A stretch of 64,000 nt of DNA. Source: Aquarana catesbeiana. Lineage: Eukaryota; Chordata; Amphibia; Anura; Ranidae. The notes under the pieces are model-generated. The model was not told the origin of the DNA and ran no database searches. It saw nothing but the letters and a program-made list of their open reading frames with translations. The DNA is taken from assembly GCF_042186555.1 (NCBI RefSeq), contig NC_133326.1:493109232-493173231 (forward strand). Direction: 5' to 3'. Position numbers and translations under genes: made by a program. Shown piece after piece: positions 11,870 through 23,820 of this stretch (within the stretch, counting starts at the first letter, position 1; each line of letters starts with the position of its first letter).

Positions 11870-12399
11870 TATACACGTTACAGTCACATGTAATGGTGCC
11901 TGTGACCGGCACCAGTATATATGGCGTGTATGGGAAGGTGGGAATTATTCCACTGAGCCTGCCTTAAGCTGGTGTGCGTTCCATGACTCGCTCTCAGCTC
12001 TAAACTTGAATGTGATGTCACACAGGACCTGGAAGTGACAGACCCACGCTTTGATGTACTTTCACCAAGTACGGTGTCTTCAGGACATCTCATGAATGAT
12101 TATCACTAAAATCGGAGAAGGATATTGGAGCCTAATCCCAACGGGATTTCAGCCTCTGAGGGCAAAAGTACTTTTTGACCTACTTGTAAAAAGGGGTCAA
12201 ACAACTCTGGTAAGTGTGCATCCACACTTTTGCGCACAAGTGGTGAGGAAACTGCAGATTTACTTTGAAGAAACATTGGTGTTGGGAATATGTCACATTG
12301 GACTGATGCATTCACTTTATTACACAATACTGGTTGTAGGTTATATAGACTTGTATTTAAGCGCCACACCTTTACTATTTTTTTAAACCTATTATATTG

Positions 12400-13990
12400 T
12401 TTCTCAATCGGCCCATGCCCATTGGTGGTTTTATCCTGAAGTTGATAAAGCTGTTACGGCTCTGGAAGCAGCTATCCTCACATCTTATGATTTCCTGCAG
12501 AATTAGATTTATAGATAGTGTACTATGGGTAAGGCTAGTACCGGTATATTAGCTATGACACTGCATATTTTTCAACTTTCTAAGCTAAGTGCTTTGGGAG
12601 AGGGTGCTGTGTGCCCTAATGCCCCTCTCTGACACAATCCACGTTTACGAGAGTTCTATCATTGAACAGATGGATTGTTCTGTGTTAGACACGGGGTGAA
12701 ACGTATTTCCCAATTATACTCACTTGCTGTGTTTCGCCCTTTTCAGATTTTTAAATGGACCGTGAACTTCCCTCTTCGGCCTATTTCCGATATTTGTAAT
12801 TAAGACACATGGCAGCGACTCAGTTTGGCTTGACTAATGTTTCTATGCAACCCTCCTTTCTGCAAAAGCTGTTTCGTGACCCAACACATTCTAAACTTAC
12901 TTCCACATATTATTCCTCTTTACTTACTCCAAAACTGACCGTCTGCAAAGTACAGAAACTCACTGGAGGAACTCATGGGGAAGTGTGCCAGAAAATCCTC
13001 CCTTTACAAGTTCCCATGGTCATCTCATCGAGGGATAAGGTTATACAGCCAAAAGAATTTCTATCGCTCATTTTACACCCCATGCCCTATTTTCCCCCTT
13101 GGTAAGTTGCCCTCCGCTGCTTGTTCCAAGTGCTCAGCTGCAGATGGCACGTTCTTTCATATGCTTTGGGAAACCACACCTATTATGCCGCGTACACACG
13201 GTCGGACTTTTCGACCGGACTGGTCCGACGGACCAAAGCCAGTGGACAATCCGATCGTGTGTGGGCTTCACCGGACCTTCAGTGGACTTTTCCCAGTCGC
13301 AAATCTGACGGACTTTAGATTTGGAACATGCTTCAAATCTTTACGTCGTAACTCCGCCGGACCCAGAAATCCGCTCGTCTGTATGCTAGTCCAACGGACA
13401 AAAACCCACGCTAGGGCAGCTATTGGCTACTGGCTATCAGCTTCCTTATTTTAGTCCAGTCGTACGTCATCATGTACGAATCCGTCGGACTTTTGTGTGA
13501 TCGTATGTAGTTAAGTCCGTTTGTTAGAAAGTCTGCCGCAAGTCCACCAAAAGTCCGTCGAAAGTCTGTCGGACGGGCTGTCGGACTTTTGTAGCCAAAA
13601 AGTCCGACCGTGTGTACGCGGCATAAGAGCCTTTTGGTCAGAAGTTACAGCCTTTATTAGCTCACTTATGTAGCAGCCTAATATTTGTAACACCCTACGA
13701 TGTTTCTTAGGCTATATAGATGATGATAGCATTTTTACGCTTAGTTCTTTTTTACCCTAAGAAATCTAAAACAATGCAATGGAAATCACAGACCCCACCC
13801 ACTGTCACTTCTTGGATTGCCTTAGGAAACCAGGCTATCCCACTTAGAAAATGACCTACAAAGCCAGGGGTTGTCCTAGGAAATTCCACAAAGTCTGGTC
13901 CATCTGGGTAGACTCTGCAAAAACTGTATCATCTACAGGTTAAGTCCCAGCCTCGGTGAGATCATAGTCATGAAACTTTTGTTTTACCAA
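12400..13990 (+). pseudogene. LINE ORF2, C-terminal part (continuation from 7420)
   Basis: Continues the LINE frame after the 15-bp duplication: QTYYI before the insertion, then AHAHWWFYPEVDKA from here. The Cys-rich tail ACSKCSAADGTFFHMLWE (about 13117-13170) is the usual C-terminal zinc-like segment of L1-like ORF2. It is interrupted by the MITE at 13186-13623 and then continues (WSEVTAFI near 13635). Several stops and frameshifts. The end is approximate. Confidence 0.7.
13186..13623. mobile_element. TWA-flanked MITE, subfamily 1, 438 bp
   Basis: Starts TGCCGCGTACACACGGTCGG and ends CCGACCGTGTGTACGCGGCA. Flanks are TTA (13183-13185) and TAA (13624-13626). CpG-rich with many internal inverted CGGAC/GTCCG motifs. 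Non-coding. A 3-bp TWA target fits PIF/Harbinger MITEs; this is inference. It interrupts the LINE ORF2 tail. Confidence 0.85.
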
Positions 13991-14262
13991 GATTATTTCA
14001 ACTAAACATTCAGTTTATTTTTTAAATTTACCACTTATGGATACTATTGTGATTGTGCCTAACTCTCTGACCTTTATATTCTCTAAGTACGCTATGCATA
14101 ATTATGTTTTTATTACGTATATGAGCTTTCCATATAAACTACCGATATATTGAATGGACATTTTGAGCTTATGTTGCTCGTTGTTTCTGGGTAAGCATTG
14201 TCTCTTTATGTTTGCACTATGCTTTTTCTTTTAAAAACAATAAAGCTACCCTTAAAAAACGC

Positions 14263-15774
14263 AAGACTAAAAATAGCATGTGTTTGTGAAATGGTGACAA
14301 AGTAAACCCTAAAATGGTCATAGATTGCATTTTTAAAGCCTTTACAGCTTGTCACTTTAAAGTTAATCGTGAATGATGGTCCTAGAATTATTGCTTTCAC
14401 CTGATGTTCACAGAGTTATATCACATATGTGGTGCTATTGCTGTTTACATACACGTTCGGGGCCTGCGTTTGCATTTGCGGATATGCACAGGGGATGGGT
14501 GCTTTTTACATTAAAAAAAAAAAATTATTTTATTTAAAAAAAAAAAAACAATTTTATAGAAAAAAATCTTTATTAAAAAAAACTATTTTATTAAAAAAAA
14601 AACATTAACCTCCCTGGCGGTATGATTATTTTGGATTTTAGGTGCTGAAAGCGGTACAATTATTTTGCATGGAAATTTGGCGTTTTATATTGTAGGTCTG
14701 TAAATCTTAACAATAACACACTTAAATCTGTCCAAACCAGAGTCTAGTAGATATCCCGGGTATGATAAAGTTTGAAACACAAAAACATAAATTATAATAT
14801 AATAAATAAAAATAAATAATTAAAAAAATAAAAATAAATAGTAATAAAATAAATTTCCCCACAATTCACTATCGCTCAATTCTGCAAGTGTTCTTATTTA
14901 CTATCGCTGTTTTCTAGCTGGTCTAAAGCCACTTTTGACGTAAAGGGACACTTTTTGGTTGCTATGGACAATCTCCAGTTTCCAGGCAGAAAGAACAGTA
15001 TATATAACATAAAACTGCATGCAGGGCATGGGCCAAAGCACTGGGGACAAAAGGGATGTGAAAGCATTTCATACAGTACTGTAATCTGTAAGATTACAGT
15101 ACTGTATGTGTTATAATTTTGACTTTTTTTTTAATTTGCCGCCAGGCTCCGCCCCCGTGCGTCGTGACGCTCGCAGGGAACGGAGCCTGGCACAGAGAAG
15201 CTTCGGAGGAGGACGGAGCCCACGGACACTGCGGGGGACATCGCAGGATCCCGGGGACAAGGTAAGTAAGGAGGCACCAGGATCCTGCGATGTAATCCCG
15301 AGTGTGGCTCGGGGTTACCGCTAATGGTCCTGAATTTTAACCCCGAGCCACACTCGGGAAAACCGCCAAGGAGGTTAATAAAAAAAAAAAATATTTTTTT
15401 TTTTTTACACTTTTTTCTAAATTTAACTTTATTGCGATCACAAGGGGGCTAACAAGCCCCCTATGTCAGGTGACAGGTTCTTTATGGAGCCTTTTATGGA
15501 TGTCTCTTTATGATGTCATCAAGGACCTATTAAACCCCCAATGTTCCCCCTGCCCTCCAATGCAGCTTATCAAGTACAGATTGTATGCTTCAGATCATGT
15601 ATCTTTCTCACTACAGTAAAAGTGATTAGGTGGCTGTAGAGCCACCCAGATCATTTACTGCAGCCGATTGCCAGGTTGTAAAATATGACAATAAGCTCAT
15701 GGCTGCAGCTGAGCTTGTTATAACTGCTTGCAGCCAGGATGTTATTGTACATTCAGCAGTCAGCAAGTAGTTAA
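14263..15774 (+). mobile_element. piggyBac-like relic, host of a nested MITE
   Basis: Sequence shared with the family at 33228-34413 and 8271-9446 (ACCACTTTAAAG-type and GGTGCTATTGCTGTTTACAT motifs, T-rich and A-rich middle), ending GCAAGTAG plus TTAA at 15771-15774. The left terminus is not clear. The MITE at 14605-15378 sits in the middle. Confidence 0.5.
14605..15378. mobile_element. TTAA-flanked piggyBac-type MITE
   Basis: TTAA at 14605-14608 and 15375-15378. Termini CCTCCCTGGCGGT and ACCGCCAAGGAGG are inverted with one base difference. The interior has a GC-rich right half that contains the inverted phrase CCGAGTGTGGCTCGGG / CCCGAGCCACACTCGG (about 15298-15358). No transposase. Confidence 0.85.
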
Positions 15775-15858
15775 CATGCAACAAAACACAATGCACCGGG
15801 ATGGCAAAAGTGAGAATGAACCTTAAATAACCATAAAAATAGATGTCACTGCTGTAAA

Positions 15859-16321
15859 TTAAAGGATAGGTCCAGCCTGAGCTCGTTTGGCTGGGCTTCT
15901 CCTATGGGTCACAGGAGTGCAATACGTTTTGCACTCCTGTGACCCGTTTTCATCAGAGAGCTGTCTGAAGTCCGCTCTTTGCTGATGTCACACAGATTAG
16001 TCCAGGCACCGCATCATCCGGACTCTGGAAGTCTGGATCCGCCAGGTGCCTGGACTGATGGCTGTCTCAGCCTCTCAGCAAGCCGCTGAGATGGCCGCTC
16101 CCTGCCCCTCCACAGTTTAGCACTCCAGTGAGAGTGGAGGAGCAGAGCAGGATTAACAGTCAGCAGCTCTCTGCTTGGGGAGCCGAGAGAACCAAGCGAT
16201 CGCCAATGTTCGATGGCTCGGTTCTCAGTGCAGAGGCACTGACGCAGCATCAGACCGATGCTGCATCCACCTAGGTAAGTATATTGAAGTGAAAAAACGG
16301 ATTCCCATACTTCTCCTTTAA
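15859..16321. mobile_element. TTAA-ended MITE with internal hairpin
   Basis: Starts TTAAAGGATAGGTCC and ends with the partial inverse ACTTCTCCTTTAA. Contains a strong hairpin near 15907-15946 (GGTCACAGGAGTGCAA and its complement). Same general type as the elements at 1727, 19463 and 54303. Confidence 0.6.
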
Positions 16322-16743
16322 TTTTTTTCTGATGCAAAAACACAAAGAAAGAAAACATAAGTTATTAACAGCACAACTAAGATTCTGTCCAACAAATAAA
16401 AGATTTAGAATTTTCATAGTCCATGATTTAAAATAAAACAGCTAAATTTGATACCCAATTCCTTCTGTGATGCCCTCATTATCCAGAACTCTTGCATGGA
16501 CTCCTATATCATATGGAACAGTAATTGCAAAACTGTCAGCTTTGTTTAAAAAAAGCCATAAAGCAGAATAGAACATAAGATTACGGTATAGAAAATAGAG
16601 CCAAATGCCATTTTTCCTGCGCCTGATATAACTGGCACAGTCTGAGCCAAAGTCCAGGTCATGTCTACATGAATCACGCCAGGCACTGACAGTTAAGGGC
16701 AGTCTACCATAAAGAGTTTGCTTAGTTCTAGAATGTGTCTCAC
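16322..16743 (-). other. Presumed intron sequence beyond the exon donor
   Basis: The open frame of the exon at 16744-16923 continues to a stop at 16442, but its composition changes after a GTGAGA donor at 16743-16738. I read this part as intron. Confidence 0.45.
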
Positions 16744-16923
16744 CAGATAAACTGCTCCATGTGCGGTTGATGTCTCGTAAGGCTTGTTTTTCGGATATGG
16801 CCCTCTTTATTTCATCCAGGACCAGGTTCAGTTCCTTTGAGCGTTTTAAGTTCTCCTGTTCAGCAGCATGAAGACGGTCCCTGAGGGCCAGGAACTCCCT
16901 TTGATATACATCCACCACATCTC
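16744..16923 (-). CDS. Internal exon of a host gene, coiled-coil-like protein
   Basis: A 180-bp minus-strand exon. Seen: a good 3' splice site (TTCTGTGCTTTCAG ending at 16924), an open frame entered in phase 1, and a GTGAGA donor at 16743 that leaves in phase 1, so its length is a multiple of three. The encoded segment is rich in charged residues with heptad-like spacing (VVDVYQREFLALRDRLHAAE, then ELNLVLDEIKRAISEKQAL), typical of a coiled coil. It is not from any repeat seen here. The open frame is longer (16442-16933), but the part after the donor loses this character. The partner upstream may be 55560-55651. I do not recognise the gene. A processed fragment of an unknown element is the alternative. 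Confidence 0.6.
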
Positions 16924-17814
16924 CTGAAAGCACAGAATGGAAATGACGGTTTACTTTTTTTTTTATTTGTAAGGTGTAGTTGAAGCATGGCTTACAGAAC
17001 AGTACATAGTATTAAGAAACAGAAAACTATTTTTTTTCCATGAAGTTCACACTACTTTGTCTTTTGCTGCATACATTTGTAACCATCCAGACTCATTATC
17101 AGCACTCAAGAACCCGTTGATGCCAGCAAGACTTGAACAAGACCACTTTCAGATTAAAATTCCCACAGGTGTATCAGAAAGTGACATTTAATAATAAAAA
17201 AAAATAATCACCTCCAGGTGAACAAGGTATAGGATGTTAGCAAACATTTATGAATAGATATGAACCAGCTTCTGACTCAGATATTGATTTCTGTGAATTA
17301 GCCAAAATTAGGCTTTGAGCTTCAACCCAGAAATTGAAGGAGGCGGGTGGAAAGCAGTCAGCTGAAGAGGGACTGCAACCAGTCTGAGTATTCTGACAAC
17401 TGCTGCCTGCCAGTAGCTGGTAGCAAAAGATTTTTCCATCCATGCTCTTTAGCATGGATGGGGGAATCTATAGGTTTTTTTGTTTTTGTTTTGCTGGGCA
17501 GATCAAGAGAAGGGTTTATGTGTATGGCCGGTGTTAGACTTTGTTCTGACCTTCACATGGAATAACGCAGTTGAAAAGGGTTCCCAGTTTTAGGGCAGTC
17601 CTAAGCCCTAAGGAGTCCTAAGGAGGTTGACTGTAACTGCCCCCTTTGAAAGGCGCCTTCAAAGTTGCACGTAGAAGGCTGGAAACAAACCTGACAAACA
17701 CACCTCAGCACCAATGCAAAGGAGCAAATGGCTTTGTTTCCAAATATGCCAAATGGTAAAATGCTAAAAAATAAATAAATAAAAAACAGAATAAGCACTG
17801 AAACAGAATTCTAC
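16924..17814. other. Presumed intron, no feature recognised
   Basis: Unique-looking AT-rich sequence upstream of the exon on the minus strand. Several short open frames, none with recognisable content. Confidence 0.35.
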
Positions 17815-18400
17815 ACATTTTAGTCGGGGCCAATTCTGACATTCCTCTCCTACATGTAAAAAAGAACTATCTTTTTTTTTCTTTTTGCTAGAAAACACCT
17901 TGGAACCCCCCAAACATTTTTTAAGCAGATGCCCTAGAGAATAAAATGGTGGGCATTGCATATTCTTGTGTCACACAATATTTGTGCAGTTTTTTTCAAA
18001 CACAAATCTTCTGGAAAAAAAATACACTTTATCTGAAGTGACAAAATCCTTGTTGCTCCCTGTTTCTGACATCACACAGTGGGAGGAACAACATCTGTTC
18101 CCTTCGCTGTGTGCCCAGAGCTAGATGCCACCGGTCGCATTCGTACTGGGCTCCCCGATTGCACGGGAGCACCCAGTAAAAGTGGTGACGGGAGGGAGGT
18201 GTGACCCCATTCCACTGCTTGTAAAAGTAATCCAGCAGCTTCTTAGCTGCTCGGATTACTTTTGCTTTGTAGGGAATTGCCGGCCCATCAAAATCATACC
18301 TGGACCATTGCTGCAGGTGCAGTGATGACTGAGATATCATCCTTCCTGTCCGAGGACGTTTATAAACGTACAGCAGACGGAAAGTGGTTACTACGTGATT
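17815..18400 (+). repeat. piggyBac-like family member, internally deleted
   Basis: Shares phrases with 8271-9446 and 33228-34413, in order: ATTCTGACATTCCTCTCCTA, CAAACATTTTTTAAGCAGAT, AAAATGGTGGGC, then the Cys/GC-rich half and GGACGTTTATAAACGTAC near its end. Clean TTAA ends are not visible, so boundaries are approximate. Confidence 0.5.
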
Positions 18401-19462
18401 GGGCCAAGTAAAATTAAAAGTCTAGGCCACAACATCGCTTTATATGTTTAGAAGCCTTTGAAGGTTTCTCATTAAAGTATTAACCTCCTACTGCAGGGGA
18501 TATCTATGATGTAAATTAAAGCTTTGTGTAAACTTATGGAAAAAAACGTTAGGCAATCACAGGAAACTGGGAAGTTCATAATTTGCATTGTTTCTGGCTG
18601 CAAGAGCTATATAAACCAAAAATGTTAGAAGTTTTACTAACTACTATGGCTGCAGATTAAAATGAAAAGGTAATTTTAGTAAGATTAAACTACAAAACTG
18701 CATATAGGTTACGGCAAGTGGTTTGAATAAAAGTGGATTTTTTGTTAACAAACGAGTAAAATCATTGTCTCCTTTTGTAGGTCCCATTCCCACAGTCATT
18801 TACATTTTTAAAAGTCTTAAAACAACCGGGGCTGTTGGCAAACATGAGAAGCATCCTAACTGAGCCTCATGTTTAAAAATTTTACCAGCTAAGATTCTAA
18901 AGTGGAACTTTACCCATAACAGTTTGATAACAATTAATGTTCTTTAATAAAAGAACACACATTCCACATTAATAATTATGCTACCAAAATTAGTGTATGC
19001 TATAAATTGCCTCCAGCATTGCTGTGGTTCCTTTTTGCTGGAGGCTGCCATTTTGTTAAGGCCCAGAGCAGTCATTTTTTTTTCTTGGAAACTCTCCCCT
19101 TCTCTCCTTGGACTCAAAAACTCCAGGTCACTTTCTTCAATTAAAATATGTACATTTCTTACAGAGTTTGTCATGTCACCTCTCCTGCTTTTCTGTTCTC
19201 TCTCCTAAACCTGTCTTCCCTCTACACTGCTTGCGTCATTCCTGTTGCTTTTGTCCATCTTTAACAACAGTATATCTTAAAGCTCTCAGCTGATTGGACT
19301 CTAGTGGCTCTGATTTTGGGCACAGTGCCGAGAATAGAGAGCAACTGAGCATGTGCAGAGCATTGTGAGACAGTATACTACTGTATTTTAAACAGTATAG
19401 GCACTTTTTTATGTTTTACATGGCTATAGCTGCAAAAAGGGCCAGCCTAAAGTGATCAGCAC
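18401..19462. other. No gene recognised
   Basis: AT-rich, with short open frames on both strands of no recognisable type. Presumed intron and old repeats. Confidence 0.3.
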
Positions 19463-19852
19463 TTAAAGAGGAGCTCCAGCCCCCCCACCAAAAAATTGAA
19501 AGTCAGCAGCTACAAATACTGTAGCTGCTGCCTTTAAATATTAGGACACTTACCTGTGGACCAGGCTCTCAGGTGCTGCCGCTGCCATTCCTTGTAAGGG
19601 ACACCAACAGTGAAGCCTTGCAGCTTCCAGCCAGTTCTCTACTGCGCATACGCAAAGCACGCTGCACTTTGCAAATGCCCCGGCAGCAGGGGAAGGAGGA
19701 GAGGGGCTGAACTTCCGGGGGGGCCTCGCCACGGCGAGGTCACCGTGAAGTTGGGACAACTACCTGTCAAAAACAGGTACACGTTCCCCCTGAAAGGTGC
19801 CAAATGTGGCAGCAGGGGGGGGGGGAGCAAACAAGCGGAGTTCCACTTTAAA
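19463..19852. mobile_element. TTAA-ended MITE, same family as 1727-2165
   Basis: Starts TTAAAGAGGAGCTCCAGCC and ends GCGGAGTTCCACTTTAA. Internal phrases ATACTGTAGCTGCTG, GGACACTTACCTGT and CTACTGCGCAT are shared with 1727-2165. GC-rich and non-coding. Confidence 0.65.
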
Positions 19853-20988
19853 TACTCATGGCTCCTGTCGATATGGATGCTGAGTGAAAGTGTCTAAACT
19901 CGAAATCCAAGTTTAGTGGAGCCAAGACCCAATTCGATAAACACTCTCTCTTGTTTCTGATCAGTTGCCATGGATACTGCACTTTGCATCATGCTCCTTT
20001 CACTTTTTAAAGGAATAAACAGTGCTGGTAGCTGTTGCAATTAACAGAATACCCAAAAGGCAGAAATTCTACAGGTGTAGCAGGGAACCCCTTTAATTTT
20101 GTTTTAACAGCATGATAGAGGATATCCAACTGGCTTTCCTAAAACTCAATTTCCAGGCTGATCAAAATTAGACAGTTCTCTGTCCCATTATAACTAAAAC
20201 ACACCTATGGTGACTGCTTTTACATAAGGTAATTGTTGTTTGTTTTCTGCTCTGGTAAGTAGCTCCAAATGTGAAAAGAAAGCTATTTTGTTACATCCCT
20301 GGAATTCTAGATGAAAAGTCTGCACACCATGCATTGCACAGTTATCTGTAATAACATAACTGCAATCCTTCGGCACAAAAGTGGTTTAACGGCTTTATGC
20401 AGCAGTGATTAACATGAGCCAGTGCCCATAATGAGGGTAGGTGACCTCTAGTTTTTTAAAGGACAAACTCGGATACTCTTTGCTGCGCTTGTAGCTTGTT
20501 TAATCTACATCGTAACAGCAAAATAATAAAAAACGCAGTAAAGCCTGTACTTTAAAAACATATACAACAAACTGTTCACTCTGCCAGTCCATGGGTGACT
20601 TTAAGAAACACTTCATTCAAAATTGAAAATAATTACAGCAGCAAATACATTCTTTCTTCCCATGATTTCTATTTTTCAGCCAGTCACTGCTAGGGCACAT
20701 GGAAAACAAATGGCATACTGTAATATTATTGCTCTACACTGGATGGCACTGCATGCCCCTGCACAGCAAGTGCAACCCCCCGAGCTGCTGTGCGATACTA
20801 CATTCACTACATGAACGTAGTGTCACCTTGTGCTCATCACATAAAGTTTACAAAAAAAAGGGGGGATGGGAAACAATGTGAAGTAATTAAATGTGGATCA
20901 CACCACTGCCCCCCCACCACAGCCAAAAAAGGACTGCTGCCCGCACACCAAAGCACTCTGAGTTTAGTGAGCAAGTGTGCATCGACCC
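19853..20988. other. No gene recognised
   Basis: Presumed intron. Nothing with termini, coding character or similarity to other parts of the window. Confidence 0.3.
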
Positions 20989-21104
20989 TTAAAGTAGAAA
21001 AACTAGGTTTTAGGACACAGTGGTTCTAACCCCTCACCACTAAACACAACACCACAACCTCAGCCTAAAACTAACTCTAAATCTGGGAGAGTGACCTGGG
21101 CCCT

Positions 21105-21611
21105 ATGTCTGGTGATCAATGGGAAGAAGACCTTCTAGATGTCAACACCTGTTCTCTGAATGTTTCACAAAAAGTATCCCAAGTATATATACTACTGAGA
21201 ACACATTACATCCCTGTGAAACTTCATAGAATGGGTAGACTATCTGACTTACTGTGTGGTAAGTGTAAAATAGTGCCCGGTGACCTAGTGCATCTCCTCT
21301 GGAGGCGCCCCAAACTCCATAGATATTTGAGTGGGGTTCTAGCCACACTGAATGGTGTCTTTAAAACCAATGTCCCCCTTGACCCGATGTGTTGTTTGCT
21401 GGGTATTTTGGAGGCAGTGACGAGAGTTGCAGTCTTCCAAGCGCTGTTCCAAGCTAGGAAAACTATTCTTATGGGATGGAAGTCTGCCAACCCACCTTCT
21501 GTTAAATCGTGGATACAGCTTATAAGAAATACTCTTATCCTTGAGCGATACATATATCAACACAGGGGGAGACCTGCCAAATTTGACAGACTATGGGCCC
21601 CCTTGGCTTGA
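21105..21611 (+). pseudogene. LINE ORF2 C-terminal fragment, open for 168 codons
   Basis: The tail of an L1/Tx1-like ORF2: SQVYILLRTHYIPVKLHRMG, then a Cys-His segment (CGKCKIVPGDLVHLLWRRPK, where the usual final Cys is replaced by Arg) and a helical tail. It lacks the endonuclease and reverse transcriptase because of 5' truncation, so it cannot move itself. The fully open frame makes it one of the less decayed LINE pieces here. Confidence 0.75.
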
Positions 21612-21774
21612 TACACCAGGTCTAAGCACTAAAGAGCTTGCCCAGATAAGGCTTCAGCAATGCCACTAACACTAAAGGTTCATGTGGGCACTGAAAGTAT
21701 AAAGGTTACTATAAAGATAAGGGGAAATATACAAAAGGAGTATAAATGCTTATATAGTTGCTTTCCATGGCACT

Positions 21775-22841
21775 CAGGGTGGATATAAAGCAATGATTAA
21801 AAAAAAAAAAAAAAAAAAACTATTTGTTTTATTTAAATCTGATTTTTTTTTATTTAGATCGATTTTTTTCAAATTTATTTGAATAAAATGCTTTTGGAGT
21901 AAAAATCTATCTAAAGATTGATTCCTATTTAAGATATATTAATAATTTAGTTTATTCAGCATGAAATTGAGCTTAGTTATGTAGCATGAGGCTGTATATT
22001 CTGCAATATTTACATTTTTGCTGAACTCATTCAACCAATCCAAGCTCTGCAAGCTAAGATAAGATACACTGCATTGATGCATTCACACAATTTCACAGTA
22101 ACCATGAGATACAACTAAGTTAAGAAATATTCCTTTATCCCATTGTATTGCAAATCTATGTACACTGCAAACTGTATGATTGAATCAGTTCCGATATCGC
22201 TGTTTTACTAACCTGACAGCTTATTATTCTAAATAAGAAACCTTCATTTTGTTTGCAAATAATCTAACTACCAGCAAGAATAATGCTCCGTACACACGGT
22301 CGGACTTTGTTCGGACATTCCGACAACAAAATCCTAGGATTTTTTCCGACGGATGTTGGCTCAAACTTGTCTTGCATACACACGGTCACACAAAGTTGTC
22401 GGAAAATCCGATCGTTCTAAACGCGGTGACGTAAAACACGTACGTCGGGACTATAAACGGGGCAGTGGCCAATAGCTTTCATCTCTTTATTTATTCTGAG
22501 CATGCGTGGCACTTTGTTCGTCGGATTTGTGTACACACGATCGGAATTTCCGACAACGGATTTTGTTGTCGGAAAATTTTATCTCCTGCTCTCCAACTTT
22601 GTGTGTCGGAAAATCCGATGGAAAATGTCCGATGGAGCCCACACACGGTCGGAATTTCCGACAACACGCTCCGATCGGACAATGTCCATCGGAAAATCCG
22701 ACCGTGTGTACGGGACATAAGTCCTTACATTTAAAGAGCACCTGTCATTTCAGATCCATCATGGCAGCAATTTAAATCATGATTTAAACTGTGATTTAAA
22801 TCGACTTGATTTAAATCATATCCACCATCATATCCACCCCG
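21775..22841. mobile_element. hAT-type non-autonomous element
   Basis: Termini CAGGGTGGATAT and the inverse ATATCCACCCCG. Flanked by an 8-bp duplication with one difference (ATGGCACT at 21767-21774, ATAGCACT at 22842-22849). GATTTAAATC-type palindromes lie near the right end. No transposase. It hosts the MITE at 22284-22717. Confidence 0.85.
22284..22717. mobile_element. TWA-flanked MITE, subfamily 2, 434 bp
   Basis: TAA on both sides (22281-22283, 22718-22720). Starts TGCTCCGTACACACGGTCGG and ends CCGACCGTGTGTACGGGACA. The interior carries many CGGAAATTCCGAC-type palindromes. Same length and layout as 63222-63655. Confidence 0.87.
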
Positions 22842-23038
22842 ATAGCACTATAGTAAGACTAGAGGTATGCTAGGTGGATTTGGTGACCTTCTCATTTTCT
22901 TTGTTCTTTTTCATTAAGATGCTTGTAATTCTGTTATGTGCCTGTGTGTAACGTGACAAACTGAAGTGTATTGTGGTACATTTGTTTTGCTTATATGTTC
23001 AATATAAAACTCTTTGATTTAAAAAAAACTAACTCTAA

Positions 23039-23410
23039 TGCCGCGTACACACGACCGGACTTTACGGCATACTTTCCCCAACGGACTTTTCGACGGACTT
23101 TCCAAATGAACAGACTTGCCTACACACGATCAACCAATGACGTACGATCGGACTAAAACAAGGAAGTTCATAGCCAGTAGCCAATAGCTGCCCTAGCGTC
23201 GGTATTTGTCCGTCGGACTAGCATGCAGACGAGCGCACTTTTCGACCGGACTCAAGTCCGTCGGATAAATTTGAAACATGTTTCAAATCTAAGTCCGTCA
23301 AACTTTTGAGAAAACAAAGTCCGGTGAAGCCCACACACAATCGAATTGTCAGACGAAATCCGGTACGCCGGACCAAGTATGCCGTAAAGTCCGATCGTGT
23401 GTACGCGGCA
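23039..23410. mobile_element. TWA-flanked MITE, subfamily 1, 372 bp
   Basis: Starts TGCCGCGTACACACGACCGG and ends TGTGTACGCGGCA. Flanks TAA (left) and TTA (right). It sits directly at the 3' target duplication of the LINE. Confidence 0.85.
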
Positions 23411-23436
23411 TTAATCTACTGGCAGCCACATTCTAA

Positions 23437-23820
23437 TGCCGTGTACACATGGGCGGACTTTTCGACCAAACTCGTCTGACGGAACAAATCCGTCGGACAA
23501 TCAGACCGCGTGTGGGCTTCATCGGACCTGCAGCGGACTTTTTTGGTAAAAAATCAGACAAACTTTAGATTTAAAACACGTTTCAAATCATTCCGACGGA
23601 TTGGAGTCCGGTCAAAAAATCCGTTCGCTATTGGCTACTGGCTATGAACTTCCTTATTTTAGTCCGGTTGTATGTCAGCATGTACGAATCCGTCCAACTT
23701 TGGTGTGATCATGTGTAGGCAAATCCGTTGGTTCGAAAGTCCATCGGAAGTCCATCAAAAGTCCGTCGGAAAGACCGCCGGACCTTTGATGCCGAAAAGT
23801 CCGCCCGTGTGTACACTGCA
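23437..23820. mobile_element. TWA-flanked MITE, subfamily 1, 384 bp
   Basis: Starts TGCCGTGTACACATGGGCGG and ends CCGCCCGTGTGTACACTGCA. Flanks TAA (left) and TTA (right). The phrase GGCTACTGGCTATGAACTTCC is shared in sense or inverse with the other subfamily-1 copies. Confidence 0.83.

Larger units (their letters stand above)
7436..12384. mobile_element. Compound insertion with inverted-repeat arms, flanked by a 15-bp duplication
   Basis: The 15-mer AAACCTATTATATTG occurs at 7421-7435 and 12385-12399, exactly where the LINE ORF2 is interrupted and resumes. Inside, the left arm (7545-7752, continued at 10102-10230) and the right arm (about 12075-12384) are inverted copies: both begin with GTGTGGCGCTTA-type sequence and carry CCAACACCAATGTTTCTTC and GGATTAGGCTCCAATATCC in matching order. 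The left arm took in a second LINE (7753-10096), and the centre took in a Tc1 element (10255-11869). The identity of the inverted-repeat element is unknown to me. Confidence 0.7.
2960..14262 (+). mobile_element. L1/Tx1-like LINE, degraded and split by nested insertions
   Basis: A plus-strand non-LTR retrotransposon with recognisable ORF1 (3164-4078) and ORF2 (from 4824). ORF2 runs to about 7420, is interrupted by a compound insertion at 7436-12384 flanked by a 15-bp duplication, resumes at 12400, is interrupted again by a MITE at 13186-13623, and ends in a 3' region with AATAAA near 14239 and an A-rich tail near 14255. The LINE's own bases total about 5.8 kb, close to a full-length member. 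Both genes carry many stops and frameshifts, so it is long dead. The 5' boundary is approximate. Confidence 0.8.
21081..23024 (+). mobile_element. 5'-truncated L1/Tx1-like LINE with target duplication
   Basis: Flanked by the 14-mer AAAACTAACTCTAA (21067-21080 and 23025-23038) with a short A-run at the 3' end after ATAAAACTCTTTGATTT. It carries the C-terminal ORF2 fragment at 21105-21611 and is interrupted by the hAT element at 21775-22841. Target-primed reverse transcription explains the truncation and duplication. Confidence 0.8.

Noticed and set aside
16442..16743. Extension of the coiled-coil exon to a 163-residue single-exon protein
   Set aside because: A GTGAGA donor lies where the coding character stops; the rest lacks conserved features and reads like intron.
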